DNA from: Pedobacter steynii
GTDB taxonomy: Bacteria > Bacteroidota > Bacteroidia > Sphingobacteriales > Sphingobacteriaceae
NCBI RefSeq assembly: GCF_900103665.1
Contig: NZ_FNGY01000005.1
Location: 504,223-568,222, forward strand
Length of the DNA: 64,000 nt
Direction: 5' to 3'
Below are positions 16,793 through 25,977 of this stretch, piece after piece (position 1 is the stretch's first letter; each line of letters opens with the position of its first letter). The position numbers and the translations under genes were made by a program. The notes under the pieces were generated by a model. That model saw only the letters and a list, made by a program, of their open reading frames with translations. It had not been told where the DNA came from and did not search any database.

Positions 16793-18280
16793 TTAATAAC
16801 CTGTGTTTTGAGTAAGTACGCCCACACTAATGTCTATTTCATTTTGTGGGATTGGCCATACTTCATTTTTATTTGCTTTCCAACCTTTAGGACCAAATAC
16901 TACCGAGGCTCTTCCCTGACGGATCACATCAAAGTAACGGTCAGATTCCATAGCAAGTTCTACTTGTCTTTCGTGATAGATGGCCGTACGTAGAGCTGCC
17001 TGATCAGTGGTGGTTACTTTTGGCAGGATCGCATTATTGCCTTGTCTTGCTCTTACCCTTACAAGCTCTAAAGATGAGATCGCCTGACCTGAATTGCCCA
17101 ATTCATTTGCAGCCTCTGCATTCATCAGTAGTACATCTGCATAGCGTAATACCCTTACATTTTGCTGACCTCCTCTTGGATTTCCATTATCCCATGGAGA
17201 AGCAAAAGGAACATATGCTTTGTGGTTGTATTTTGTCGGGTCACCAGGATTAGCCGTAATTGCGTCCCCTTCAGTTGTAGTCGTTCCTACATAAAGAATA
17301 GTCGCGGTTCTGCGTGGATCTCCGGTTTCATAGGCACTTTCCAGGGCTGGAGTAGGTACATTAAAGCCCCAGTATCCGGTTTGGGTTCTCACGCCCTGAA
17401 CTTGTGCGTACTGGCTGTTACTTGCGTCTTTAATGCTTGGATTATAGACACATTGAATTTCAAATATAGATTCTGAGCCGTTCTCGTTTCTTTCCCGGTA
17501 AAGAGTCTCGTAATTTGAGAATAGGTTGTATCCCAAGCCCATTACCGTATTTGTTAAAGAAAGGACCTGATCCCATTTCTTTTGATACATGGCTACTTTT
17601 GCATGTAGTGACATGGCTGCCCCTTTTGTGATGCGGCCCTGATCGGCAAGAGAATAAGTTACAGGTAATATTGCTTCAGCATCTTTAAGGTCATTTTCTA
17701 TGGCTGCCCAAACCTCTGCTTTTGGCGTGCGTGGAATATTAAATTCTGAAACTTCTTTAGGAACCTTCAATTTCAGCGGAACATCTCCAAAAGCCCTTAC
17801 CAGTCTGAAGTAGGAATAAGCTCTGATAAATTTTGCTTCAGCCAAATAACGGCTTTTCAGGTTTTCGTCCATAGTAATGCCCGGAACGTTATCTAAAACC
17901 TGATTGCATAGATTGATGTTTTGATATTGGCCTTCCCAGAATCCAAGGATTTGTCCGTCTGTAGCAGTAGCCGTGAAATCATCAAAATTGTTCAGGTAAC
18001 TTGCATCATTTGGCGTACTTCCTTTTTCGGCTTCGTCGGAGCCTATGCTTTCTACCGCCAGTGCCGGAAATGCGGTGTTTGACCAACTGCGTAAATTGCC
18101 ATATATGGAACTTACAGCAGCGGTTGCATCATCCTGGCTTTTCCAAAAGGTTTCCGCCGGTTGTTGGCCTTGTGGATCTACATTTAAGAAACTTTTCTTG
18201 CATGAAGTACTGAATAAGACGCTGCCTGTAATGATTACAGTACATACCTTACGCAGGTTTATATTTTTATATATATTCAT
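16793..18280 (-). CDS. SusD/RagB family surface glycan-binding lipoprotein
   Basis: 495 residues. Lipoprotein signal with the sequence VLFSTSCKKSFLNVDPQGQ (Cys about 27), then the SusD pattern: FWKSQDDATAAVSSIY, the TPR-rich body (AEAKFIRAYSYFRLVRAFGDVPL), and the C-terminal VLRYADVLLMNAEAANELG and YHERQVELAMESDRYFDVIR blocks. SusD proteins form the lid over SusC and capture oligosaccharides. It starts 11 bp after the susC stop, so it is translated from the same message. Confidence 0.95.
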   Translation of the reverse strand: MNIYKNINLRKVCTVIITGSVLFSTSCKKSFLNVDPQGQQPAETFWKSQDDATAAVSSIYGNLRSWSNTAFPALAVESIGSDEAEKGSTPNDASYLNNFDDFTATATDGQILGFWEGQYQNINLCNQVLDNVPGITMDENLKSRYLAEAKFIRAYSYFRLVRAFGDVPLKLKVPKEVSEFNIPRTPKAEVWAAIENDLKDAEAILPVTYSLADQGRITKGAAMSLHAKVAMYQKKWDQVLSLTNTVMGLGYNLFSNYETLYRERNENGSESIFEIQCVYNPSIKDASNSQYAQVQGVRTQTGYWGFNVPTPALESAYETGDPRRTATILYVGTTTTEGDAITANPGDPTKYNHKAYVPFASPWDNGNPRGGQQNVRVLRYADVLLMNAEAANELGNSGQAISSLELVRVRARQGNNAILPKVTTTDQAALRTAIYHERQVELAMESDRYFDVIRQGRASVVFGPKGWKANKNEVWPIPQNEIDISVGVLTQNTGY

Positions 18281-18291
18281 CTCTTTAGTTG

Positions 18292-21200
18292 TTAAAAAGT
18301 AACGTTTACACCGAAATTATAAGTCGCATATAATGGATATACGTTCACATCTATACCTGCGCTTGTTGGAGAGTACTTATCAGTCACCTGTTTGCTGATT
18401 TCAGGGCTAAATCCTTTGTAGCCAAATAAGTTGACCGGATTTTGTGCATTTGCAAATACCCTTATTTTCTGCATTTTCCACTTACCTAATACAGATTGAG
18501 GAAGGGTATAGCCTAATTGTACATTTCTTAACCTGATATAGGCACCACTTTCAACATAATATGAATTCGGGGCAGCATTATTGGTAGAACCGATATTTAC
18601 AGAAGGATACTTATTTGAAGTACCTTCTCCATGCCACCTGTTGTCATAGAAGTCCTTAGAGAAATTCTCATTACCAAATCTTACGCTCTGGTTTGCGTTA
18701 TAGACATCAACTCCTGCAACGCCTTGGATATCTACAGCAAGATCGAAGTTCTTATAAGCAAAGCTTGTGTTTAAACCATAGTTGAATTTAGGGTTAGGAT
18801 TGCCGATAGCTACCCGGTCATTGCCATTAATTACACCATCACCATTCTGATCTACGTACTTGAAATCCCCAGGTTTAGCCGAAGTTTGTGCAGAACCGGC
18901 AACCTCTGCAGTGTTCTGGAAAATACCGTCTACCTGATAACCATAGAACTCGCCAATAGGTCTGCCTAAAAGTGTTCTGGTCGCTTTTGAACCATTTGCC
19001 AATCCACCACCACCAGAGTAGATCGGGTTTTTACCTGAAACGGTTGACTTAACTATGTTTTTGTTATAGCTGAAATTTCCACTGATGGAATAGGTCAGGC
19101 CTCCCTCAGTTTTATCTCTCCAGGTAGCCATGAATTCATATCCTTTATTCTCGAAATCGGCCTGATTGCCAATTTGAGTAGCAGCTGTTAAACCAATATT
19201 TGAAAATACCGGGATTTCAAATATCGCTTTTTGAGTTGTTTTGTTATAATAGTCTGCCTCTATGCTCAATCTGCTATTCAGGAAGCTGGCTTCGAAACCA
19301 AGATCTACACCTGAACTGCGTTCCCAGTCCAGGAAAGCCGGCACCATCGTGTCTATATTTTTTCCAGTGTAAGCAATGCCATTAAAATAGGCTACATATC
19401 CTCCTTTTTGACCAATTAATTGGTTGGTTGGATTTAGAGGTACACCAGCATTTCCTACTTTACCCCAGCTTCCACGTAATTTCAGGCTATTGAACACTTT
19501 TTGATCTTGCATGAACGCTTCTTTAGTCACGACCCATCCTGCACCAATGGAAGGGAATTTCCCCCACAGGTTTCCGCCACCAAAAAACTGGGAAGCGGCG
19601 TCTGCACGCAGAGAAGCATTCAAGAGATATCTGTCTTTATAAGAATAATTGATCCTTCCGAAATAGGACACGGCAGTATTTAATTCGCCACGATCACTAA
19701 TGGTACGGTTGGCTGCGTCACCTAATCTGAGGTAAAGGTCGCCCTCACTAGAAAAGGGTACATTCATTGCGCTGGCGTTAATTACATATAGTTTTGATTT
19801 TTGTGCGGTCTGGCCAGCCAAAACAGTCAGGTTATGATCGCCAAAAAGCTTTTTATAAGTTAGCGTGTTTTCAATAATCCAGTTTCTGGTTTCAGATCTG
19901 TCAATCCCTAGCTTGCTGTTGTCGCTTTGCTGCCCTTGGGTTGCTTTGTAAACCGGATCATAGATTCTTACCTCATTCTGACCGAAATCTCCTCCAATGC
20001 TGGTCTTGAAGGTCAGATCTTTAAAGATGTTGAGTTCTGCATATACATTTCCAACCAATTTATAGTCTTTAGTTACACCGTTGTAAAAATCGGAGGTAAC
20101 TTGAGGATTGAAGTTGTTTCCTCCACCCAGACTAAAATCATTTGGATCGCCATAAGTACCATCGGCATAAAAAACCGGTACTACAGGACCAGCGGCGTAA
20201 AGCTGGCGGAAGATACCTGTATTGATGTCTCTGGTTTTGCTGGAAGTCCCTGAAACGCTATAACCAATCTTTAAAGGCTTTAATACTTGAAAATCATTAG
20301 ATAATCTGGCAGTGTAGCGTGTGTAGTTGTTTTTTTCAACAATACCATCCTGATTTAAATATCCCAGGGATAAGTTATAAGTACTTTTTTCACCACCACC
20401 ACTGACCGACAGCTGGTGATTGGTCACCATTGCATTTCTAAGGAGTTGTCCGTACCAGTCTGTTCCAACACCAAAACTTCCCGGGTCTTTAAATAAAGGT
20501 GGGTTTCCTGATGAAGCCGTCAATTCATTGATCAATGTTGCATACTCGGTAGCATTGGCCATTTTTAGCTTATTTGTTACGCTTTGATAACCAACAGTTC
20601 CGGTATAGTTAATTATTGCATCGCCTTTCTTTCCTTTATTGGTGGTGACCAGTACTACTCCATTGGCAGCCCTGATTCCATAAATAGATAAGCTGGATGC
20701 ATCTTTTAAAATGCTCATGCTCTCGATGTCGGCAGGATTTAAGAAGTTAATGTCTTCAAACCAAACTCCATCCACAACATATAAAACACCAACCTTACCG
20801 TATACTGTTCCGGTACCGCGGATCGTGATCTGAGGAGAAGTACCGGGCGCACCACTGTTTGATATGGCGATACCGGCAACCTTACCCTGTAATGCACTTA
20901 CGGGATTTACAGAAGCTTGTTTAGAAATTTCGTCTCCCTTTATTGTAGCGACTGAACCAGTTACATCAATTTTTCTTTGTGTACCATAACCCACTACAAC
21001 TACCTGATCCAGTTGTTGAGCAGATGAGGCCAATACAATATTGATGGTCGTTCTATTGTTTACCGGTACTTCTTGTGTCGTATAACCGATATAGGTAAAT
21101 ACCAGTGTCGCGTTCGCCGGGGCGCTGATGGAATAGTTTCCATTGACATCTGTTTGCGCTCCTGTTGTTGTCCCTTTTACCTGTACACTTACTGCCGGGA

Positions 21201-21324
21201 TAGTGGTCTTATCACCTCCGTCAGTAACCTTTCCTTTCACAGTAATGTTCTGTGCGAAGGCTGTATAATTAAAAAGAAAACAGAGAAATGTTAAAACAGA
21301 AAATTTTGTAAAGATTCTTTTCAT
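18292..21324 (-). CDS. SusC/RagA family TonB-dependent outer-membrane transporter
   Basis: 1010 residues with signal peptide MKRIFTKFSVLTFLCFLFNYTAFA. A carboxypeptidase-D regulatory-like domain (about 25-110) leads to the TonB-box/plug region, where DQVVVVGYGTQRKIDVTGSV and the SusC signature SMSILKDASSLSIYGIRAANGVV are plain; the remainder is the 22-strand barrel, with NPAQNPVNLF-like strands near the end and a C-terminal NFGVNVTF, a proper barrel terminus. It imports oligosaccharides made by the surface endo-enzyme using TonB energy. It heads the operon; 250 bp upstream of it lie a candidate promoter and inverted repeat. No anti-sigma FecR-like gene is present, so regulation is probably by the membrane regulator just upstream. 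Confidence 0.95.
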   Translation of the reverse strand: MKRIFTKFSVLTFLCFLFNYTAFAQNITVKGKVTDGGDKTTIPAVSVQVKGTTTGAQTDVNGNYSISAPANATLVFTYIGYTTQEVPVNNRTTINIVLASSAQQLDQVVVVGYGTQRKIDVTGSVATIKGDEISKQASVNPVSALQGKVAGIAISNSGAPGTSPQITIRGTGTVYGKVGVLYVVDGVWFEDINFLNPADIESMSILKDASSLSIYGIRAANGVVLVTTNKGKKGDAIINYTGTVGYQSVTNKLKMANATEYATLINELTASSGNPPLFKDPGSFGVGTDWYGQLLRNAMVTNHQLSVSGGGEKSTYNLSLGYLNQDGIVEKNNYTRYTARLSNDFQVLKPLKIGYSVSGTSSKTRDINTGIFRQLYAAGPVVPVFYADGTYGDPNDFSLGGGNNFNPQVTSDFYNGVTKDYKLVGNVYAELNIFKDLTFKTSIGGDFGQNEVRIYDPVYKATQGQQSDNSKLGIDRSETRNWIIENTLTYKKLFGDHNLTVLAGQTAQKSKLYVINASAMNVPFSSEGDLYLRLGDAANRTISDRGELNTAVSYFGRINYSYKDRYLLNASLRADAASQFFGGGNLWGKFPSIGAGWVVTKEAFMQDQKVFNSLKLRGSWGKVGNAGVPLNPTNQLIGQKGGYVAYFNGIAYTGKNIDTMVPAFLDWERSSGVDLGFEASFLNSRLSIEADYYNKTTQKAIFEIPVFSNIGLTAATQIGNQADFENKGYEFMATWRDKTEGGLTYSISGNFSYNKNIVKSTVSGKNPIYSGGGGLANGSKATRTLLGRPIGEFYGYQVDGIFQNTAEVAGSAQTSAKPGDFKYVDQNGDGVINGNDRVAIGNPNPKFNYGLNTSFAYKNFDLAVDIQGVAGVDVYNANQSVRFGNENFSKDFYDNRWHGEGTSNKYPSVNIGSTNNAAPNSYYVESGAYIRLRNVQLGYTLPQSVLGKWKMQKIRVFANAQNPVNLFGYKGFSPEISKQVTDKYSPTSAGIDVNVYPLYATYNFGVNVTF

Positions 21325-21405
21325 GCTCGTTTAAGTTTTGTTTAATTGTTTGTTAAATCTCTGAGACTATAACCGCTATTACAAAAAAAAGGCCTATACA
21401 TTTAT

Positions 21406-21422
21406 ACATCAGCGGTTGATGT
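21406..21422. promoter_or_regulatory. Inverted repeat upstream of susC, candidate operator
   Basis: ACATCA-GCGGT-TGATGT is a perfect 6-bp inverted repeat with a 5-nt centre, 82 bp upstream of the susC start codon. It is a possible site for the LuxR-type regulator encoded next door, or a 5' UTR hairpin. A minus-strand match to TAnnTTTG (TAATTTTG, 21490-21497) lies further upstream and would make this repeat part of the leader. Confidence 0.35.
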
Positions 21423-21489
21423 GTAGTGTTTTAAACGCCTTGTCCAAATCAGTTTTTGGCCTAAAAATGCGGTTCTATGACTTATTAGG

Positions 21490-21497
21490 CAAAATTA
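21490..21497 (-). promoter_or_regulatory. Candidate -7 element for the susC operon
   Basis: Minus-strand TAATTTTG fits TAnnTTTG, about 165 bp upstream of susC. No convincing -33 element at normal spacing, as expected for an activator-dependent promoter but also for a chance match. Confidence 0.3.
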
Positions 21498-21574
21498 TAT
21501 ATGGTTGCGCAAGGTTTTGCTGAAATGCAGAAATGTGGGGGTAAAATCTATCGATGTGTGGTAATGATGTAGTC

Positions 21575-24475
21575 CTAAAGTTCCATTAAGAACTCAACAA
21601 GGTTCTTGTCGTGTGGGATTTCCAGCTTTTTTCGAAGTCTGTAGCGTCTGATTTCTACACCTCGCAGAGAAATGTTAAGTAATGATGCCATTTCTTTACT
21701 GCTCATATTCATGTGCAGATAAGCACATAGTTTCAGGTCGTTTGGTACGAGGTCAGGGTGATTTGCTTTTAATTTTTTGAAGAAGCTTTCATGTGCTTCG
21801 TTGAAGCTGCTCTCGAATAAATTCCAGTCGCGCTCATCGTTCATTCCTTCGTCAATTACCTTTTGGATTTTTCGCAGCTGATCTTCCGCCAATGGTTTCC
21901 CATTACCATCCTTTAACTTCAGAATTTCCTGACTCAGCTTTTGCAATAATTCGTTTTTATAGACAAGGCTCATCGCCGAATTTGCGAGTTCCCTGTTCTT
22001 ACCGGCCAGCTCGACCTGTAACTTTTCAGTCTGCAGTTTGATGATTTGCCTTTCCGTTGCCTCAGCTTCCTTTTTAAGATAAGCTTCTTTTTCTGCCTGT
22101 AGTTTTTTGGAAATGGCCTGCTGGTCTTTCTTTAGCTTTTTCTCATAAAGACGTTTTGAAGAGATGAGCAGGGCAATGGTTGCTAAGAGGTATAGGGCTA
22201 TGGCCCAGTTTGTGGCATAAAAAGGAGGGAGGATGCTAAATTCAAACACGGTTTCTTTACTCACCAGCTCATCATTGATCTTGGCCCTTACTTTAAACAC
22301 ATAACTTCCCCTGCTGAGATTTGTAAAATCTTTCTGCGAGGCAGGGCTCCAGTCTGACCATTGTTTGGAATAGCCCTCCAGATAGTACTGGAACTTTACT
22401 TTTGCCTGCCGGTAATGGGGAAGGGAATAAGAAATCCTGATGTTGTTCCTGCTAAAGGGGATTTCCATCTCAGATCCATTACTTCCAATTTCACTCAGGG
22501 TGTGGTAAGTATCGGTAATGTCTTCTATCCTACGGATGAGTACAGAGGGTAAAATTGATTTTTTGCTTTCTGTCTGGCCATCAGTTCCGTTATAAATGAC
22601 GAAGCCATCATCCACGCTGATCAGGTAGATGTCGTTGCTGATCTTACTGATATTTTCGTAGTACTGAACCATTCTGCCATCAAGAATGCTGAACCTGTTG
22701 GAATCGATGCTGAGCTTACCCGGCTGCGTGAAGTGAACCAGTCCCATTTTACCGCGGTTAATGAACCAATATCTGTTGAGGCCGGCACTGATAATCTTGT
22801 TGGAAGTAGAAAATCCTTTTAATCCCTTATTGAGCTCTTCGTAGTTTTTAAAACGGTTACTGATCTCATCATAGATGAAAAATCCCTGATCAGATGAGAA
22901 GACAAGTTGGTTTGCGATTTTAAAGATATTGATGTTATAATCGTCAGGGAGGCCATTGGTTTCATTGTAGGGCCAACTGGAAATGACCTTTGTAAGGTCC
23001 GGACTTAGGGTCAGTTTGTAAAGTCCTTTATAGGCATGACTTACCCAGATATCGCCTTTTGCATCCCTCTCCACATATCGGGAGGGTGCGTCAAAGCCGG
23101 AAATTTTATGGTGAAATCTCCAGGTGCCTTTGGGATCCTTCTTATAAATGACAAGGCCATTATAGGTTCCCTGGATCAGGCAATCCTGGCCGTCGTCCAG
23201 TTTTTTGATGGTCCAGCCACCGTTGGCGCTGGATATTTTCTCCAGCTTATTCCCGGTCACATTAAACGTACCGTTATTGTGTCCGCAAATCAATTGCCCG
23301 TCAATAATAGAAAGGTCCCAGACCTGTCCCTGAGAGCCAGGGATCAATTTAAAATCAAAAGAACTGAAGAGGTCTTGCCCTGAAGCCCATGGACTGTAGA
23401 ATAGCCCCTGATTGGTGCCCAGATAAATGGTATTGTTGTAAATCAGGCTGGAATAAACGGTTCCGAACTGTCCGGTTTTGTCAAAATAGAAATATAGTGG
23501 GGAATTGAGCTCTATACGGTCTATGCCATTGTCGAGTCCTGCCCATAGGTTTTGGTCGTTATCAGCGTAAAGACTAAGGACGGTGTTGTTCTGTAGGCCA
23601 CTGGATTTATTGATGCGCTGCACGATATTTCCCTGTTCATCAATGATGATCAGTCCGTTTAGTATCGTCCCGTAAGCATAATATTTATCTAAAATTTTTA
23701 CCCCATTATTTAACTGATAGACTTTTAGGAAGGCATTAGCAGGAGTATTTAAAGGTGTAAAGTTATTCCCGTCGTAAGTGAACAGGCCGTCTTTGCTGGT
23801 TCCAATTAACAAGCTTCCGTTTTTGTAAGGTAAGATCGACAATACGTCGGTGGAGTTTGCAGGCGTACTTCCTTTTAATGGAACCAGTTTATCGTTAATC
23901 AGTTCAAAAAGCCCCTGGCTAAGCACTTCTACAAAAAAACGCTTTCCTACCTGGTGAAGAAACAAAAATGGATGGCCTGCTTTGACAACCTTTATCTTGT
24001 TGTTTTCGTAGATATAGATGGTGTTAAACGATTGAAAAATTACCTTTTTTCCCTCTGAACAAATCTTCCAGATCTCATCTTTTACGGCGCTTGTCTTGGG
24101 AACAAGCTTTGTTAACGAGGTGTAGCTTAACTTCCTGTTTTTATTAGACCAATAACCGAGTTCTCCAAATCCACCGGTATAAATGATTCCGGAAGGATCT
24201 GCAAACACCGAGCGAACAATTTGTCTGTTCGGCATTTTGTATTGCTGCCAGTATTTACCATCATAGGTAAGCAAGCCCTGTGCATTTCCAAAATACATAA
24301 TGCCCTGTTTATCCTTGGTAATTGACCAGTTCTGATTTCCGGAAAGGTATACCGATTTGGGATAATTTTGTACATAGGGAACCCCAATACTTTTAATGTT
24401 TTCTGCAATAGCGGAGAATGAAATAAACGCAAGCAGGATAGGGAATAAAAAGTATTTGAGGTGGCCGATCTTCAT
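21575..24475 (-). CDS. Membrane-bound propeller / Y_Y_Y / LuxR-type one-component regulator
   Basis: 966 residues. N-terminal signal MKIGHLKYFLFPILLAFISFSAIA, a long periplasmic region of two-component-regulator-propeller repeats (for example GIMYFGNAQGLLTYDG, NGSLLIGTSKDGLFTYDG, LWAGLDNGIDRIEL), a Y_Y_Y domain (RNNIRISYSLPHYRQAKVKFQYYLEGY to SYVFKVRAK), one membrane segment (about 753-775), a cytoplasmic coiled coil (about 776-850) and a C-terminal LuxR/GerE-like helix-turn-helix (SSKEMASLLNISLRGVEIRRYRLRKKL). There is no histidine-kinase or receiver domain, so the sugar signal would pass directly from propeller to DNA-binding domain. Position directly upstream of susC in the same direction makes it the likely regulator of this locus. 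It starts 15 bp after the trhO stop. Confidence 0.88.
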   Translation of the reverse strand: MKIGHLKYFLFPILLAFISFSAIAENIKSIGVPYVQNYPKSVYLSGNQNWSITKDKQGIMYFGNAQGLLTYDGKYWQQYKMPNRQIVRSVFADPSGIIYTGGFGELGYWSNKNRKLSYTSLTKLVPKTSAVKDEIWKICSEGKKVIFQSFNTIYIYENNKIKVVKAGHPFLFLHQVGKRFFVEVLSQGLFELINDKLVPLKGSTPANSTDVLSILPYKNGSLLIGTSKDGLFTYDGNNFTPLNTPANAFLKVYQLNNGVKILDKYYAYGTILNGLIIIDEQGNIVQRINKSSGLQNNTVLSLYADNDQNLWAGLDNGIDRIELNSPLYFYFDKTGQFGTVYSSLIYNNTIYLGTNQGLFYSPWASGQDLFSSFDFKLIPGSQGQVWDLSIIDGQLICGHNNGTFNVTGNKLEKISSANGGWTIKKLDDGQDCLIQGTYNGLVIYKKDPKGTWRFHHKISGFDAPSRYVERDAKGDIWVSHAYKGLYKLTLSPDLTKVISSWPYNETNGLPDDYNINIFKIANQLVFSSDQGFFIYDEISNRFKNYEELNKGLKGFSTSNKIISAGLNRYWFINRGKMGLVHFTQPGKLSIDSNRFSILDGRMVQYYENISKISNDIYLISVDDGFVIYNGTDGQTESKKSILPSVLIRRIEDITDTYHTLSEIGSNGSEMEIPFSRNNIRISYSLPHYRQAKVKFQYYLEGYSKQWSDWSPASQKDFTNLSRGSYVFKVRAKINDELVSKETVFEFSILPPFYATNWAIALYLLATIALLISSKRLYEKKLKKDQQAISKKLQAEKEAYLKKEAEATERQIIKLQTEKLQVELAGKNRELANSAMSLVYKNELLQKLSQEILKLKDGNGKPLAEDQLRKIQKVIDEGMNDERDWNLFESSFNEAHESFFKKLKANHPDLVPNDLKLCAYLHMNMSSKEMASLLNISLRGVEIRRYRLRKKLEIPHDKNLVEFLMEL

Positions 24476-24490
24476 TAACGACTAAGATAG

Positions 24491-25429
24491 TTATTTAGCA
24501 GCAACGTTTACAGGTTGAGGTACTTTTACATAATATCCGGTTCCGTCATAAATGCGTTTACGCGGGTTGGTGGTACAGGCTACAGAGCAGCAGCCTTGTA
24601 ATTCTTCCCCACAGGCATCACACTGTGTGATGTGCTCGTTACATTCCGGATTGGCACAATTGATCATTTTCGGTGTAACTGTCCCGCAGTTAAAACATTT
24701 GGAAACGATACTTGGATTTACCGAGTTGACATCAACCGCAATGCGGTTGTCAAAGACATAACATTTACCTTCAAAATCTTCTCCGCCGGCTTCTTTACCA
24801 TATTTGATAATTCCGCCATGAAGTTGATATACATCGTTGAAACCGTGATGCAACAATAAAGCCGACGCTTTTTCGCATTTGATTCCACCGGTACAATAGG
24901 TGAGTACTTTTTTGTCTTTATACTGCGCAAGCTCATTGATTTTTTCCGGGAAATCCCTGAAATTTTCAATATCCAGCGTTACCGCGTTTTTGAATTTACC
25001 CAGATTGTGCTCATAATTTGAACGGACGTCAAGAATGATGACATCCTCATCGTCGATCATCTTTTGAAATTCTACGGGTTCCAGGTGTTTACCTGTACGC
25101 TCATTGGGATTGATGATGCTTGTATCTCTTAATCCTGAATGCACAATTTCCGCTTTATAACGGCAATGCATTTTGATGAAAGAAGGCTCATCTACCTCGT
25201 CAATTTTGAATTCTGTTTTAGCGAAACGTTCATCGGCCTTAATGGCAGCCATATAGGCTTGACAAGCTTCTTTAGTCCCGGAAACGGTACCGTTTAATCC
25301 TTCATTGGCTACAATAATGCGCCCAACAAGGTCTAGAGATTTACAAAATGTAAGGTGATTGGCAGCAAATTGTTCTGCTTCTGCTATGTAACTATAGCAA
25401 TAGTAAAGTAGGGTCTGGAATTTTTTCAT
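24491..25429 (-). CDS. trhO: tRNA uridine-34 hydroxylase, rhodanese type (TrhO/YceA)
   Basis: 312 residues. The N-terminal acylphosphatase-like domain (FCKSLDLVGRIIVANEGLNGTVSG) and the rhodanese domain with the loop TYCTGGIKCEKASALLL (catalytic-type Cys about 180) match the YceA/TrhO family, which hydroxylates U34 of certain tRNAs in an oxygen-dependent reaction that begins 5-methoxyuridine or cmo5U formation. The C-terminus holds a Cys-rich segment (CFNCGTVTPKMINCANPEC, then CDACGEELQGCCSVAC) resembling a zinc knuckle, also found in many family members. It lies 15 bp upstream of the locus regulator, possibly sharing a transcript. Upstream is a broken SDR gene. Confidence 0.92.
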   Translation of the reverse strand: MKKFQTLLYYCYSYIAEAEQFAANHLTFCKSLDLVGRIIVANEGLNGTVSGTKEACQAYMAAIKADERFAKTEFKIDEVDEPSFIKMHCRYKAEIVHSGLRDTSIINPNERTGKHLEPVEFQKMIDDEDVIILDVRSNYEHNLGKFKNAVTLDIENFRDFPEKINELAQYKDKKVLTYCTGGIKCEKASALLLHHGFNDVYQLHGGIIKYGKEAGGEDFEGKCYVFDNRIAVDVNSVNPSIVSKCFNCGTVTPKMINCANPECNEHITQCDACGEELQGCCSVACTTNPRKRIYDGTGYYVKVPQPVNVAAK

Positions 25430-25503
25430 ATATTCATTGATACTGTTGCATACAGCGTTTAATGCAGCGCAAAGTTAAGAAAGATAAATGATATAGGAAA
25501 AAT

Positions 25504-25819
25504 CTAAATGGAAGGTGTGCATCCGCCGTCTACCCGGATACTGGTCCCTGTTACATAGGATGCCGCCGGAGAAGCAAGGAAAGCAACCACATTGGCAATT
25601 TCTACTTGCTGTTTTTCAGAGAAGTCGGCAACCTGATAGCTATGCTGCTGATCCTGATCGCAGGGTAGCTGTAGAACCGCACTTTTTAAGGTCGCTTCAT
25701 TTCTGGCCATCAGAACGCAATTGGCACCAAGGCCAGCTAAAACTTTTGCCGTTGCCAACCCGATACCCTGCGTACTGCCGCAAAATTAATGCGTATTTTC
25801 CTTTTAATGAGATGTCCAT
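25504..25819 (-). pseudogene. Broken SDR oxidoreductase: frameshift plus large internal deletion
   Basis: Starting at ATG 25817-25819 the frame reads MDISLKGKYALI, then needs one base removed (an extra T in the ATTTTG run near 25782-25787) to continue as CGSTQGIGLATAKVLAGLGA, the SDR NAD-binding motif. The reading then goes through NCVLMARNEATLKSAV and jumps from DFSEKQQV straight to EIANVVAFLASPAASYVTG and DGGCTPSI, the usual SDR C-terminus. About 100 residues remain of a family length near 260; the middle, including the catalytic Tyr-x3-Lys, is gone. Two independent lesions make a functional product very unlikely. A 84-residue open frame (25504-25758) survives within it. Confidence 0.85.
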
Positions 25820-25886
25820 ATCCTGATGTAAGGATGAAATTATGGAAATTTTCCGCAAACACGTTCCGTAACATTCTTTTTAAGCT

Positions 25887-25918
25887 GTTGTTGACTGAAA
25901 AGAATATTGTTAAGTTTG
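25887..25918 (+). promoter_or_regulatory. Promoter of the C1B peptidase gene
   Basis: GTTG (25887-25890), 20-bp spacer, then TAAGTTTG (25911-25918): a good fit to the Bacteroidota housekeeping promoter. Transcription would start near 25924, about 54 nt before the ATG. Confidence 0.6.
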
Positions 25919-25977
25919 CCTTCGTCATTATAAATCATATCCTGATTTGTGAGGCGGATTAAATTTAAACACATAAA

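Noticed and set aside
25737..25928. 63-codon minus-strand frame upstream of the SDR remnant
   Set aside because: It merely reads through the out-of-frame start of the SDR pseudogene and the upstream non-coding DNA.
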